Assembly (NCBI GenBank): GCA_029012525.1
Contig: JAQXMG010000002.1
Location: 1 to 13,027, forward strand
Direction: 5' to 3'
DNA: 13,027 bases
DNA from: a bacterium
GTDB lineage: Bacteria > Bacillota_I > Bacilli_A > RF39 > UBA660
In this document: positions 6,655 to 13,027 of the stretch, in pieces
Position numbering within the stretch: the first letter of the stretch is position 1
How the letters are laid out: each line of letters starts with the position of its first letter
The notes under the pieces: model-generated
What the model was told of the DNA's origin: nothing
Seen by the model: only the letters and a program-made list of their open reading frames with translations
The model's database searches: none
Position numbers and translations under genes: made by a program

Positions 6655-6696
6655 AAAAATGTGTTAGTTCTAAATTAAATGAATAGCACATTTTTT
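6655..6696 (+). terminator. Intrinsic terminator after the beta-solenoid gene
   Basis: AAAAATGTGTTAGTTC (6655-6670) pairs with GAATAGCACATTTTTT (6681-6696) with one bulged G, one G-U pair and a 10-nt loop, and ends in a run of six Ts. Confidence 0.88.
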
Positions 6697-6723
6697 ATTA
6701 GTTTTTATAATAATTTTTTTATC

Positions 6724-6752
6724 TTGTCTGAAATCATATTTTATTATATAAT
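6724..6752 (+). promoter_or_regulatory. Phosphoketolase promoter
   Basis: TTGTCT (6724-6729, four of six matches to the -35 consensus), a 17-base spacer and TATAAT (6747-6752) lie upstream of the ribosome site AAAGGGAGTGG (6764-6774). Confidence 0.65.
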
Positions 6753-6781
6753 TATTATAGAATAAAGGGAGTGGATTAAAG

Positions 6782-9100
6782 ATGAAATCATTAACTAAAA
6801 AAGAATTAGAAATTATGGATGCATATTATAGAGCAGTGAATTATTTATCAGTAGGACAATTATATTTACTTGATAATCCACTTTTAGAAAGACCACTTAC
6901 AATAAATGATGTTAAACCTCGTGTTGTTGGACATTTTGGAACAACATCTGGGCAAAATTTTATTTATATTCATTTAAATAGAATTATAAAAAAATATGAT
7001 TTAAATATGATTTATATATCAGGTCCTGGTCATGGTGGCAATGCACTTACATCAAATACTTATCTTGAGGGATCTTTTACTTTAAAGTATAATGATGTAA
7101 CCGAAGATAAAAAAGGTATGCAAAAATTATTTAAAATGTTTAGTTTTCCATATGGTTTATCTTCACATGCTTCTTGTGAAATACCAGGAAGTATTCATGA
7201 AGGAGGAGAACTTGGATATAGTTTAAGTCATGCTTATGGAGCAGTACTTGATAATAAAGATTTAATTGCAGCTTGTGTTATAGGAGATGGCGAAGCAGAA
7301 ACAGGTCCTCTTAGTGCTTCTTGGTTTTTAAATAGAATAATAAATCCAAAAACAGATGGAATAGTTTTACCAATTCTTAACTTAAATGGTTATAAAATAT
7401 CTAATCCTACCATATTTGGGAGAATGACTAATGATGAGTTATATCACTTTTTTGTAGGACATGGTTATAAACCTTATTTGGTTTCAGGAACAGATCCATT
7501 ATATTTGCATGAAAGAATGGCAAAAGTTCTTGACATGGTTGTAAAAGATATAAAAGAAATAAAAAAGTGTAAAAATAATGATAATGTCATGTATCCGGTT
7601 GTAATAGTAAAAACTCCAAAAGGTTTTATGGGACCAAAAAGAGTAGATGAAAAAGAAATTGAAGGAACATTTAGAGCTCATCAAGTTCCTATTACTGTAG
7701 ATGATACACATATTGAAAATGTAAAATTACTTGAAGAATGGCTTAGAAGTTATAAACCAGAAGAATTATTTGATGATAATGGTAGATTTAAAGAAGAATA
7801 TCGAAAATTTATTCCTAATACTAATAAATGTATGGGTAATAATCCAGTTTGTAATGGTGGATCTTTATTAAAAGATTTAACACTTCCTGATTTTAGAAAT
7901 TATGAGTTTAAATTTAAAAAACGTGGAGCTGAAAAAGCAAGTGATATGATGGAGCTTGGCAATTTTATAAGAGATATTATTGCCCTTAATAAAGATAATT
8001 TCTTCGTTTTATCTCCAGATGAAGCTTTATCAAATAGATTAAATCATATTTTTGAAGCAACAAATAGAAAATGGAATGCTAAAGTTTTACCAAATGATGA
8101 ATTTTTAAGTAATGATGGTAGAGTAATTGATTCTATTTTATCAGAACATATCTGTGAAGGTCTTTTAGAAGGATATCTATTAACAGGAAGACATGGTGTT
8201 ATAAGCAGTTATGAAGCATTTATAAAAGTAGTAGATTCTATGTGTCATCAACACGCTAAATGGTTAAAAATGTCAAAAGAAGTGCCATGGAGAAGTCCTA
8301 TTTCTAGTTTAAATTATTTATTAACATCACATACTTGGCAACAAGATCATAATGGCTATACTCATCAAAATCCAGGATTTTTAAATGAACTTATTGATAT
8401 GAAAGAAGATATAACAAAAATTTATCTTCCAATAGATGCAAACAGTTTAATCTGTTGTTATAACAAAGTATTAAATACTAAAAATAACATAAATGCTATT
8501 GTAGCATCAAAACATCAAACTTATCAGTGGCTAACTATGAAAGAAGCAATAGATCTTGTAGAAAAAGGTATATCTACTTTAGACTTTATAAGTAATTGTA
8601 AAAAAAATCCAGATGTTATTTTAGTAGGAGCAGGAGATACTCCAACATATGAAATTATTTTAGCAGCAAAAATATTAAAGGATAATATTAAAGGTATAAA
8701 AGTAAAAGTAATAAATGTAATAGATTTAATGAAATTAAGAAATAAAAATGAATTTTCTGACAAAGAATTTGATAATTTGTTTACTAAAGAAAATCATATT
8801 ATATTTGCATTCCATGGTTATAAAAGCTTAATTCATGAACTAATATTTGAGAGAACAAATAAAAATTTCCATGTTTTTGGATATAATGAAGAAGGATCAA
8901 TTACAACTCAATTTGATTTAAAATCAAGAAATAAAATTGATAGATATAACTTAGTTTTAGAAAGTTTAAAATATATTAAAGGTCATGATGAAGAAAAAAA
9001 ATCTTTAGAAAGTTATTGCAATAATCTTTTAAAAGAAAATATTAAACATGTTAAAGAGTATGGCGACGATTTAGATGAAATAAAAAATGTTAAATTTTAA
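6782..9100 (+). CDS. xfp: Phosphoketolase (xylulose-5-phosphate/fructose-6-phosphate)
   Basis: This thiamine-diphosphate enzyme splits xylulose 5-phosphate, and often fructose 6-phosphate, with phosphate to give acetyl phosphate plus glyceraldehyde 3-phosphate or erythrose 4-phosphate. It is the key step of the phosphoketolase fermentation route. The 772 residues are close to the usual 790-800. Signatures include GHFGTTSGQNFIYIHLNR (50-67), GPGHGG (81-86), PGSIHEGGELGYSLSHAYGA (135-154) and the thiamine/Mg site GDGEAETGPL (168-177). Further motifs are LNLNGYKISNPT (199-210) and SHTWQQDHNGYTHQNPGF near 515-532. The family's active-site histidines appear to be kept. The GGGAG-type ribosome site supports this start. 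It is a single-gene transcript with its own promoter and terminator. Whether it prefers C5 or C6 sugar phosphate cannot be read from the sequence. Confidence 0.96.
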   Translation: MKSLTKKELEIMDAYYRAVNYLSVGQLYLLDNPLLERPLTINDVKPRVVGHFGTTSGQNFIYIHLNRIIKKYDLNMIYISGPGHGGNALTSNTYLEGSFTLKYNDVTEDKKGMQKLFKMFSFPYGLSSHASCEIPGSIHEGGELGYSLSHAYGAVLDNKDLIAACVIGDGEAETGPLSASWFLNRIINPKTDGIVLPILNLNGYKISNPTIFGRMTNDELYHFFVGHGYKPYLVSGTDPLYLHERMAKVLDMVVKDIKEIKKCKNNDNVMYPVVIVKTPKGFMGPKRVDEKEIEGTFRAHQVPITVDDTHIENVKLLEEWLRSYKPEELFDDNGRFKEEYRKFIPNTNKCMGNNPVCNGGSLLKDLTLPDFRNYEFKFKKRGAEKASDMMELGNFIRDIIALNKDNFFVLSPDEALSNRLNHIFEATNRKWNAKVLPNDEFLSNDGRVIDSILSEHICEGLLEGYLLTGRHGVISSYEAFIKVVDSMCHQHAKWLKMSKEVPWRSPISSLNYLLTSHTWQQDHNGYTHQNPGFLNELIDMKEDITKIYLPIDANSLICCYNKVLNTKNNINAIVASKHQTYQWLTMKEAIDLVEKGISTLDFISNCKKNPDVILVGAGDTPTYEIILAAKILKDNIKGIKVKVINVIDLMKLRNKNEFSDKEFDNLFTKENHIIFAFHGYKSLIHELIFERTNKNFHVFGYNEEGSITTQFDLKSRNKIDRYNLVLESLKYIKGHDEEKKSLESYCNNLLKENIKHVKEYGDDLDEIKNVKF

Positions 9101-9103
9101 TAT

Positions 9104-9143
9104 AAAAATGTATGATATTAATTAAAATATTCATACATTTTTT
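9104..9143 (+). terminator. Intrinsic terminator after the phosphoketolase gene
   Basis: AAAAATGTATGATATT (9104-9119) pairs with AATATTCATACATTTTT (from 9126) with one unpaired base and a 6-nt loop. It ends in TTTTTT, four bases after the stop codon. Confidence 0.88.
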
Positions 9144-9194
9144 ATTCATAAAATCAACAAACTTATGTTCTTCTTTATTTTTTATAATTAATTG

Positions 9195-9203
9195 TGTTAA
9201 AAT
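9195..9203 (+). promoter_or_regulatory. Probable extended -10 promoter for the GH10-like gene
   Basis: TGTTAAAAT fits the extended -10 pattern seen elsewhere in this window. A second match, TATAAT at 9223-9228, would put the transcript start inside the ribosome site (9231-9238), so the upstream box is preferred. Confidence 0.4.
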
Positions 9204-9245
9204 CATATTAAGGATATTAGTCTATAATTCAAGAGGAGTAAGAAT

Positions 9246-10823
9246 ATGGATAATGATATAAATATAGTTGAAGAAAAAAGAAAATTTTTTAATAGATTAC
9301 AGAGAAAAAATAAAGTTAACAAATCAAAAATAGAAGATCTTGATATTGAATCAATTGGTATTTTATTAAATTATCAACAAATAGATTTAATGAATTATTC
9401 TTGGAGTGATAACATAAAGTATGAAAGTTATCAGAATAAATTACTACCATTCAATGATTTTTCTAAAAAAAATGAGAGAAAAAGACATTTAATGATTTTA
9501 GATGATCTAAGAAAAGATTCTAAACTTCCTGACAAAATAAGAGATGTTTTTGATAAAATATATGATCAAACTATAAATAATAAAAATATAACTGATGAAG
9601 TTTTAACATCAACTCTTGATAAACTAACAACAAGATTATCAACTGATTTACAATATCATATCTTTAAAAAGAAAAACGAATTATATCGAGTATCTAATAT
9701 GGGAATAAAAGATATGAAAATAGATGAAGCAAGAAAGTTATATTCTAATGTTAATAATGATTTTACATCAATTACTATAAAAGATTTATGTAATTATAAA
9801 AATTATGTTAATTATAATGGCAGTTACAATAGAGAAGATTTAGAAAGAGTATTAAAATTTTGCTATGATAATGATAAACAAGTAAGAATTAATGATTTAA
9901 TTAGTTATGATAGTTTTCCTCTTTATTTAAAAGAGGAATCTAAAGAAGTAGTTAAGCAAAAATTACTTACTTATATAGATGATTTAACAAGATATATTAA
10001 AAATTATAATGCAATCCATACAAGAATAGATCGAAAATGTTTTATAAGAAGTATTGATATAATATCATCACTATTTACAGATGATGACCCTTATACATAT
10101 CGTGGTAATTTAAATGATCCTTGTGAATCTGGATTTTTATCTGTTTTATCACTTGAAGATTTACTTGATGTAATAAAAGTTGCCAGAAATAATTTGCCTA
10201 ATGTATTATTTGTCTATAATGAAAATGGTTTAGAAAATGATGATAAACGTAAAAAGGTAAAAGAAATTGTAAAAGCTATAAATGAGTACGAAAAGAAAAA
10301 TAATATTAAATTAATTGATACATTAGGAATAAAAATGCATGTTAGTTTAGATGTTTTAAATGACTCTTTACTTGCTATGTTTAATGATTTAAGTGATCTT
10401 AATCTTCCTATTGCTATAACTGAATTTGATCTTCATGCTACACCTGATATGTTAGAAAATAATACAAGTAATGAAATAGAGATTTTAAGAGAAAGATTTA
10501 TAAGTGATTTATGTAATATGATTACTAATTTACAGATATCTAAAGCTATAAAGTTTGATTCTTTTACTATTGATAGTGTTAATGATAAACAAAATGAAGT
10601 GTTAGAAATTATAAACAAGAACAGAGAAAAACAAAATTTACCACAATTATTAACAATTTATGGTGGATATTATGACGATAATATGGATAAAAAAGAGGTT
10701 CCCGATTTTGGTTTGAAATATAGTGAAAGTGGTGGTATAGACTTTTTCTATGGTGCGATTATAATCGTTGTTTTAGCTTTAATTATCGCAGCAGTTTGTT
10801 TTGTATTTATAAAATTTATTTAA
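9246..10823 (+). CDS. Tail-anchored protein with a degenerate GH10 (xylanase-like) domain, probable pseudoenzyme
   Basis: This 525-residue protein has no signal peptide but has one membrane segment at the very end (about 500-523), so most of it should face the cytoplasm. Residues 1-145 are charged, probably helical, and unrecognised. From about 150 to 475 the order of segments follows glycoside hydrolase family 10. NDFTSITIKD (171-180) stands where GH10 has FN(S)VTPEN, and KQVRINDLISYDSFP (211-225) where it has VRGHTLVWHSQ.P. SIDIISSLF (269-277) corresponds to WDVVNEA, LFVYNENGLE (321-330) to L.YNDYN, TLGIKMHVS (359-367) to G(I/V)G.Q.H.S, and AITEFD (390-395) to the nucleophile motif ITELD. 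The nucleophile Glu393 is kept, but the acid/base Glu position is Ser275 and the substrate-groove Trp and His residues are gone. I infer a non-catalytic or altered relative of GH10. AAGAGGAG supports the start. Confidence 0.72.
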   Translation: MDNDINIVEEKRKFFNRLQRKNKVNKSKIEDLDIESIGILLNYQQIDLMNYSWSDNIKYESYQNKLLPFNDFSKKNERKRHLMILDDLRKDSKLPDKIRDVFDKIYDQTINNKNITDEVLTSTLDKLTTRLSTDLQYHIFKKKNELYRVSNMGIKDMKIDEARKLYSNVNNDFTSITIKDLCNYKNYVNYNGSYNREDLERVLKFCYDNDKQVRINDLISYDSFPLYLKEESKEVVKQKLLTYIDDLTRYIKNYNAIHTRIDRKCFIRSIDIISSLFTDDDPYTYRGNLNDPCESGFLSVLSLEDLLDVIKVARNNLPNVLFVYNENGLENDDKRKKVKEIVKAINEYEKKNNIKLIDTLGIKMHVSLDVLNDSLLAMFNDLSDLNLPIAITEFDLHATPDMLENNTSNEIEILRERFISDLCNMITNLQISKAIKFDSFTIDSVNDKQNEVLEIINKNREKQNLPQLLTIYGGYYDDNMDKKEVPDFGLKYSESGGIDFFYGAIIIVVLALIIAAVCFVFIKFI

Positions 10824-10850
10824 AAGGTATAATTAAATTATATCTTTTTT
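10822..10850 (+). terminator. Intrinsic terminator overlapping the stop codon of the GH10-like gene
   Basis: AAAAGGTATAA (10822-10832) pairs with TTATATCTTTT (10838-10848) with one G-U pair and a 5-nt loop, and the T-run extends to 10850. The stem begins inside the TAA stop codon (10821-10823). Confidence 0.8.
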
Positions 10851-10879
10851 AACATTTTTAATAAAAAATAATGTATAAT
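10849..10879 (+). promoter_or_regulatory. Probable folD promoter
   Basis: TATAAT (10874-10879) is a perfect -10. The nearest -35 candidate is TTAACA (10849-10854) with a long 19-base spacer, overlapping the T-run of the preceding terminator. GAGGTGG (10888-10894) is the ribosome site. Confidence 0.5.
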
Positions 10880-10898
10880 AGTTAATCGAGGTGGAATT

Positions 10899-11744
10899 AT
10901 GAATAAGATAATTGATGGAAAATTGGTAAGTAGTATTATAAAAGAAAATTTAAAAAAAGAAATATCTAGTTTAGATGAAAAATTAACTCTTGTAGTTATT
11001 CAAGTTGGCAATAATGAAGCGTCTAATATTTATGTAAACAAAAAGATAAATTTATGTAATGAAATTGGAATTAATTCTATTTATAAAAAATATGATGATA
11101 TAGATGAAGAAATTTTAATAAAAGAAATAGAAAAATTTAACAATGATTCTAGTATTAACGGTATTTTAGTGCAACTTCCTTTACCAGATTCTTTTAATAC
11201 TAAAAAAGTTATTAATTCTATCTCATATAAAAAAGATGTTGATGGTCTTACGAGTATTAATCTTGGAAAATTATATAATAATGAAGAAAGTATAATACCT
11301 TGTACTGCTAAAGGGATTATGAAATTATTAGATTATTATAATGTTTTATTAGAAGGTAAAAAAGTTTCAATTGTAGGAAGAAGTAACCTTGTTGGAATTC
11401 CACTTTTTAAGCTTTTATTAGATAGAAATTGTACTGTTACGATGTGTCATTCTAAAACCAAAGATTTAAAAAGCAGTCTAAAAGAAAGCGATATCATTAT
11501 CTCTGCAACAGGAAAAAAAGGTTTAATAACTCGTGTTATGGTAAAAGAAGGTACTGTTGTTATTGATGTTGGAATAAGCAGAATTGAAAATAAAATCTAT
11601 GGCGATGTTTGTTTTGATGAAGTAGAAGAAAGAGCTTCTTTAATTACTAAAGTTCCTGGTGGAGTAGGACCTATGACTGTTATTTGTCTAATGGAAAATA
11701 CATTAGATTGTTATAAAATACAAAAAAATATGAAAAATTTATAA
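10899..11744 (+). CDS. folD: FolD: methylenetetrahydrofolate dehydrogenase / methenyltetrahydrofolate cyclohydrolase
   Basis: This cytoplasmic bifunctional enzyme interconverts 5,10-methylene-, 5,10-methenyl- and 10-formyl-tetrahydrofolate with NADP, supplying one-carbon units for purines and formyl-methionine. At 281 residues it has the normal family length. Motifs in order are YVNKK (45-49) with the catalytic Lys49, GILVQLPLP (88-96), DVDG (113-116) and PCTAKGIMKLL (134-144). They continue with the dinucleotide site GRSNLVGIP (160-168), TVTMCHSKT (179-187) and the C-terminal signature PGGVGPMT (253-260). GAGGTGG five bases upstream supports the start. It is transcribed alone from its own probable promoter. 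No clear terminator lies between its stop and the tRNA-Ser promoter, so some transcripts may continue into the tRNA. Confidence 0.96.
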   Translation: MNKIIDGKLVSSIIKENLKKEISSLDEKLTLVVIQVGNNEASNIYVNKKINLCNEIGINSIYKKYDDIDEEILIKEIEKFNNDSSINGILVQLPLPDSFNTKKVINSISYKKDVDGLTSINLGKLYNNEESIIPCTAKGIMKLLDYYNVLLEGKKVSIVGRSNLVGIPLFKLLLDRNCTVTMCHSKTKDLKSSLKESDIIISATGKKGLITRVMVKEGTVVIDVGISRIENKIYGDVCFDEVEERASLITKVPGGVGPMTVICLMENTLDCYKIQKNMKNL

Positions 11745-11751
11745 AAAAGTG

Positions 11752-11780
11752 TTGAAAAAAATAGTTATCTATCATATAAT
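11752..11780 (+). promoter_or_regulatory. tRNA-Ser promoter
   Basis: TTGAAA (11752-11757), an ideal 17-base spacer and TATAAT (11775-11780) make one of the best promoters in the window. It starts eight bases after folD and would give a leader of about 20 nt before the tRNA. Confidence 0.85.
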
Positions 11781-11806
11781 AAGATTACGTTTTTAAAACA
11801 TTTCTT

Positions 11807-11899
11807 GGAGTGGTACTCAAGAGGCTGAAGAGGCGCCCCTGCTAAGGGTGTAGATCGGATAAAACTGGTGCGAGGGTTCAAATCCCTCCCGCTCCGCCA
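11807..11899 (+). tRNA. tRNA-Ser, anticodon GCU
   Basis: The 93-nt gene includes an encoded CCA. The acceptor arm GGAGTGG (11807-11813) pairs with CCGCTCC (11889-11895), followed by discriminator G and CCA (11897-11899). The anticodon arm is CGCCC-CTGCTAA-GGGTG with anticodon GCT at 11841-11843, reading AGC/AGU serine codons. A long variable arm follows, as expected for a type II tRNA, and the T arm is GAGGG-TTCAAAT-CCCTC. All stems close, with G-U pairs only at one acceptor and one anticodon position. Confidence 0.97.
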
Positions 11900-11911
11900 T
11901 ATTAGAAAAGT

Positions 11912-11939
11912 AAGTTCTGATTAGGTCGGGACTTTTTTT
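11912..11939 (+). terminator. Intrinsic terminator after tRNA-Ser
   Basis: AAGTTCTGA (11912-11920) pairs with TCGGGACTT (11926-11934), using two G-U pairs and a 5-nt loop, and ends in seven Ts (11933-11939). Between it and the MerR promoter (11940-12005) I see only AT-rich spacer with chance TATAAT-like words and one extended -10 match, TGTTAAAAT at 11993-12001. Confidence 0.88.
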
Positions 11940-12005
11940 GATTTAATTATAGAATTTATGTGTAAAAATATTTCATATAATATATTAATTTTTGTTAAAA
12001 TTATC

Positions 12006-12036
12006 TTGACTCTTCCCTTAGAGTAGGTTGTATAAA
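12006..12036 (+). promoter_or_regulatory. MerR-type promoter/operator with 19-bp spacer
   Basis: TTGACT (12006-12011) and TATAAA (12031-12036) are separated by 19 bases, the over-long spacing that MerR-family activators correct by untwisting DNA. The spacer carries the dyad ACTCT-N6-AGAGT (12009-12024), and the overall pattern of TTGACTCT, CCCTTAGAG and AGG resembles BmrR/TipA/Mta-class operators. Autoregulation by the gene just downstream is the likely meaning. Confidence 0.82.
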
Positions 12037-12055
12037 TAATTTAGGAGGCAAAAAT

Positions 12056-12856
12056 ATGTATAAAATTGGAGATTTTTCTAGCATGTCAAAAACCACTATA
12101 AAAACACTTAGATATTATGAAAAGGAAGGACTATTAAAACCTTTTTATATAGATAAATCAACAGGTTATAGATACTATGAAACAAGTCAATTAATTGAAA
12201 TATCTAAGATTATTTCTTTAAGACAAATTGGTTTATCAATTAAAGATATAAAAGAAATATTAGATGGATATTCCATGGAAGAAATACTAAACAAAAGAAA
12301 AAAAGAAATAGAAGAAAATCTGGTAAATTACAATATTGAGCTTTCTAAAATTAATTATTTATTGGAGGGAAATAATATGAAAAATGAAATATTTATTAAA
12401 GAAATACCAAGTTATGTAATCTACTACAAAGATGGAGTAATATCTGATTTTAGTAAAATTCCGGAATTTGTTTTACAAGCTGGGACAGAATGCTCTAAAG
12501 CAAATCCTAATTTAAAATGTGTAACACCAGATTATTGCTATATTAGTTATTTGGATGGAGAATATAAGGAAAAAGATATTAAAATTAGATATGCTGAAGC
12601 TGTCGAAGATTTTGGAGTAGAAACTGAAAAAGTAAAATTTATGAAAACTAATCCTGTAACAGCTGTATGTATTTATCATAAGGGATCATATGACACTTTA
12701 AGAGATTCTTATAATATTATTTTAAAATACATTGAAGATAATGGCTATGAAATAATAGATAATGTTCGTGAATGTTATATTGATGGTTGTTGGAATAAAG
12801 ATAATGTTTCTGATTATTTAACAGAAATACAATTTCCAGTTAAAAAAAACAAATAG
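12056..12856 (+). CDS. MerR-family transcriptional regulator with GyrI-like ligand-binding domain
   Basis: At 266 residues this has BmrR/BltR-type architecture. The N-terminal winged helix-turn-helix (1-70) starts MYKIGDFSSMSKTTIKTLRY, then YYEKEGLLKP and the wing GYRYY (37-41). A helical dimerisation segment (about 72-103) follows, and residues 110-264 form a GyrI-like effector domain with the typical end RECYIDGCWN (238-247) and TEIQFPV (256-262). Such proteins bind bulky, often cationic drugs or metabolites and activate promoters with long spacers. AGGAGG (12043-12048) supports the start. The promoter just upstream is of this class, so autoregulation is likely. No efflux pump or other target gene is visible, so the ligand is unknown. 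An internal ribosome site and in-frame ATG at the domain boundary could give a second product. The last codons form the 5' arm of the terminator. Confidence 0.93.
   Translation: MYKIGDFSSMSKTTIKTLRYYEKEGLLKPFYIDKSTGYRYYETSQLIEISKIISLRQIGLSIKDIKEILDGYSMEEILNKRKKEIEENLVNYNIELSKINYLLEGNNMKNEIFIKEIPSYVIYYKDGVISDFSKIPEFVLQAGTECSKANPNLKCVTPDYCYISYLDGEYKEKDIKIRYAEAVEDFGVETEKVKFMKTNPVTAVCIYHKGSYDTLRDSYNIILKYIEDNGYEIIDNVRECYIDGCWNKDNVSDYLTEIQFPVKKNK
12364..12379 (+). promoter_or_regulatory. Internal ribosome site and in-frame start within the MerR-type gene
   Basis: GGAGGG (12364-12369) precedes an in-frame ATG at 12377, codon Met108 of the regulator, with eight bases between GGAGG and the ATG. Starting here would yield a 159-residue protein comprising only the ligand-binding domain. 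The signal is as strong as those at true gene starts in this window. Use in vivo is unproven. Confidence 0.5.
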
Positions 12857-12877
12857 GTTAATTCTATTTGTTTTTTT
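12843..12877. terminator. Bidirectional terminator between convergent genes
   Basis: AAAAAAACAAATAG (12843-12856) pairs perfectly with CTATTTGTTTTTTT (12864-12877) over a 7-nt loop. The A-run on one side and T-run on the other let it work in both directions, serving the regulator gene and the minus-strand gene that ends at 12903. The 5' arm includes the regulator's stop codon. Confidence 0.85.
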
Positions 12878-12902
12878 GATAATAATTAATATTTTAAAAA
12901 TA

Positions 12903-13027
12903 TTAATCAGTTTCAATTGGACAATTAACTATTTCAGTTTTTTTACAATTTGTTCCATCTTTAGTATATCCAGAAGGACAATTTTTAGAAGCAATTTTAT
13001 CAGTCTGTTTTAAACAATATGCAATAA
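12903..13027 (-). CDS. Cysteine-repeat protein, C-terminal end; 5' end outside the window
   Basis: Read on the minus strand, the frame is open from the window edge to a TAA at 12905-12903 and gives the last 40 residues of a longer protein. The visible part has cysteines at 4, 16, 27 and 35 in the pattern NCPSGYTKDGTNC followed by KKTEIVNCPIETD. The CPxGYxxxGxxC unit is typical of tandem cysteine-rich repeats in large secreted or surface proteins of gut Firmicutes, where the cysteines probably form disulfides. The function cannot be told from this end. It is the only minus-strand gene seen and converges on the MerR-type gene, sharing a terminator. Confidence 0.75.
   Translation of the reverse strand, partial: IAYCLKQTDKIASKNCPSGYTKDGTNCKKTEIVNCPIETD

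Noticed and set aside
8524..8763. Minus-strand open frame inside the phosphoketolase gene that looks hydrophobic.
   Set aside because: It is antisense to a well-conserved domain, with no ribosome site or promoter.
9223..9228. TATAAT as the promoter of the GH10-like gene.
   Set aside because: The transcript would start inside the ribosome site and no -35 is present; TGTTAAAAT at 9195-9203 fits better.
11976..11981. TATAAT between the tRNA terminator and the MerR-type gene.
   Set aside because: No -35, and the well-formed MerR-type promoter lies closer. Such words are common by chance in this AT-rich DNA.
12883..12908. ATTAATATTT/AAATATTAAT palindrome after the minus-strand gene as its own terminator.
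   Set aside because: It is all A-T and has no T-run on the minus strand; the hairpin at 12843-12877 can terminate both genes.

Overview
The window is a very AT-rich stretch of bacterial chromosome. It is densely packed with short intergenic gaps, and all genes but one lie on the + strand. The translation signals (GGAGG-type ribosome sites), the HrcA/CIRCE heat-shock operator, a ClpB without its N-domain, a fermentative phosphoketolase and the extended -10 promoters suggest a low-GC Bacillota, Bacilli or Mollicutes-like, possibly of the uncultured RF39 type. That placement is an inference. All tryptophans are TGG, and the 11 visible stops are TAA or TAG, so nothing suggests recoded TGA. I see no insertion sequence, phage, CRISPR or plasmid feature: this is ordinary chromosome with a few odd genes.

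Layout. 1-529: 3' part of a thioredoxin reductase gene, then a terminator. 617-2574: two-gene unit of a FabG-like short-chain dehydrogenase and a PLP-dependent YnbB/methionine gamma-lyase-family protein, overlapping by 7 nt. 2594-2763: no protein gene, but a promoter followed by a foldable RNA. A short closing helix encloses two hairpins, and behind them a terminator competes with an alternative hairpin. This is the best candidate for an undescribed element. 2830-3108: small protein of unknown function. 3128-5279: CIRCE operator and N-domain-less clpB. 5425-6639: secreted/membrane beta-solenoid-like protein. 6782-9100: phosphoketolase. 9246-10823: tail-anchored protein in which I recognise a degenerate GH10 (xylanase-type) barrel with its acid/base glutamate replaced. 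10899-11744: folD. 11807-11899: tRNA-Ser(GCU). 12056-12856: MerR-family regulator behind a classic 19-bp-spacer promoter, with an internal in-frame start that could give a TipAS-like stand-alone ligand-binding domain. 12903-13027: C-terminal end of a cysteine-repeat protein on the minus strand.

Working together. Most genes look like separate transcription units, each with its own promoter and intrinsic terminator. The metabolic genes cover thiol redox balance, one-carbon/folate supply and acetyl-phosphate-forming sugar cleavage. ClpB and CIRCE give heat-shock control, and the MerR gene gives small-molecule sensing. Only the dehydrogenase-YnbB pair is clearly co-translated. All family assignments were made by eye from motifs, with no database search.
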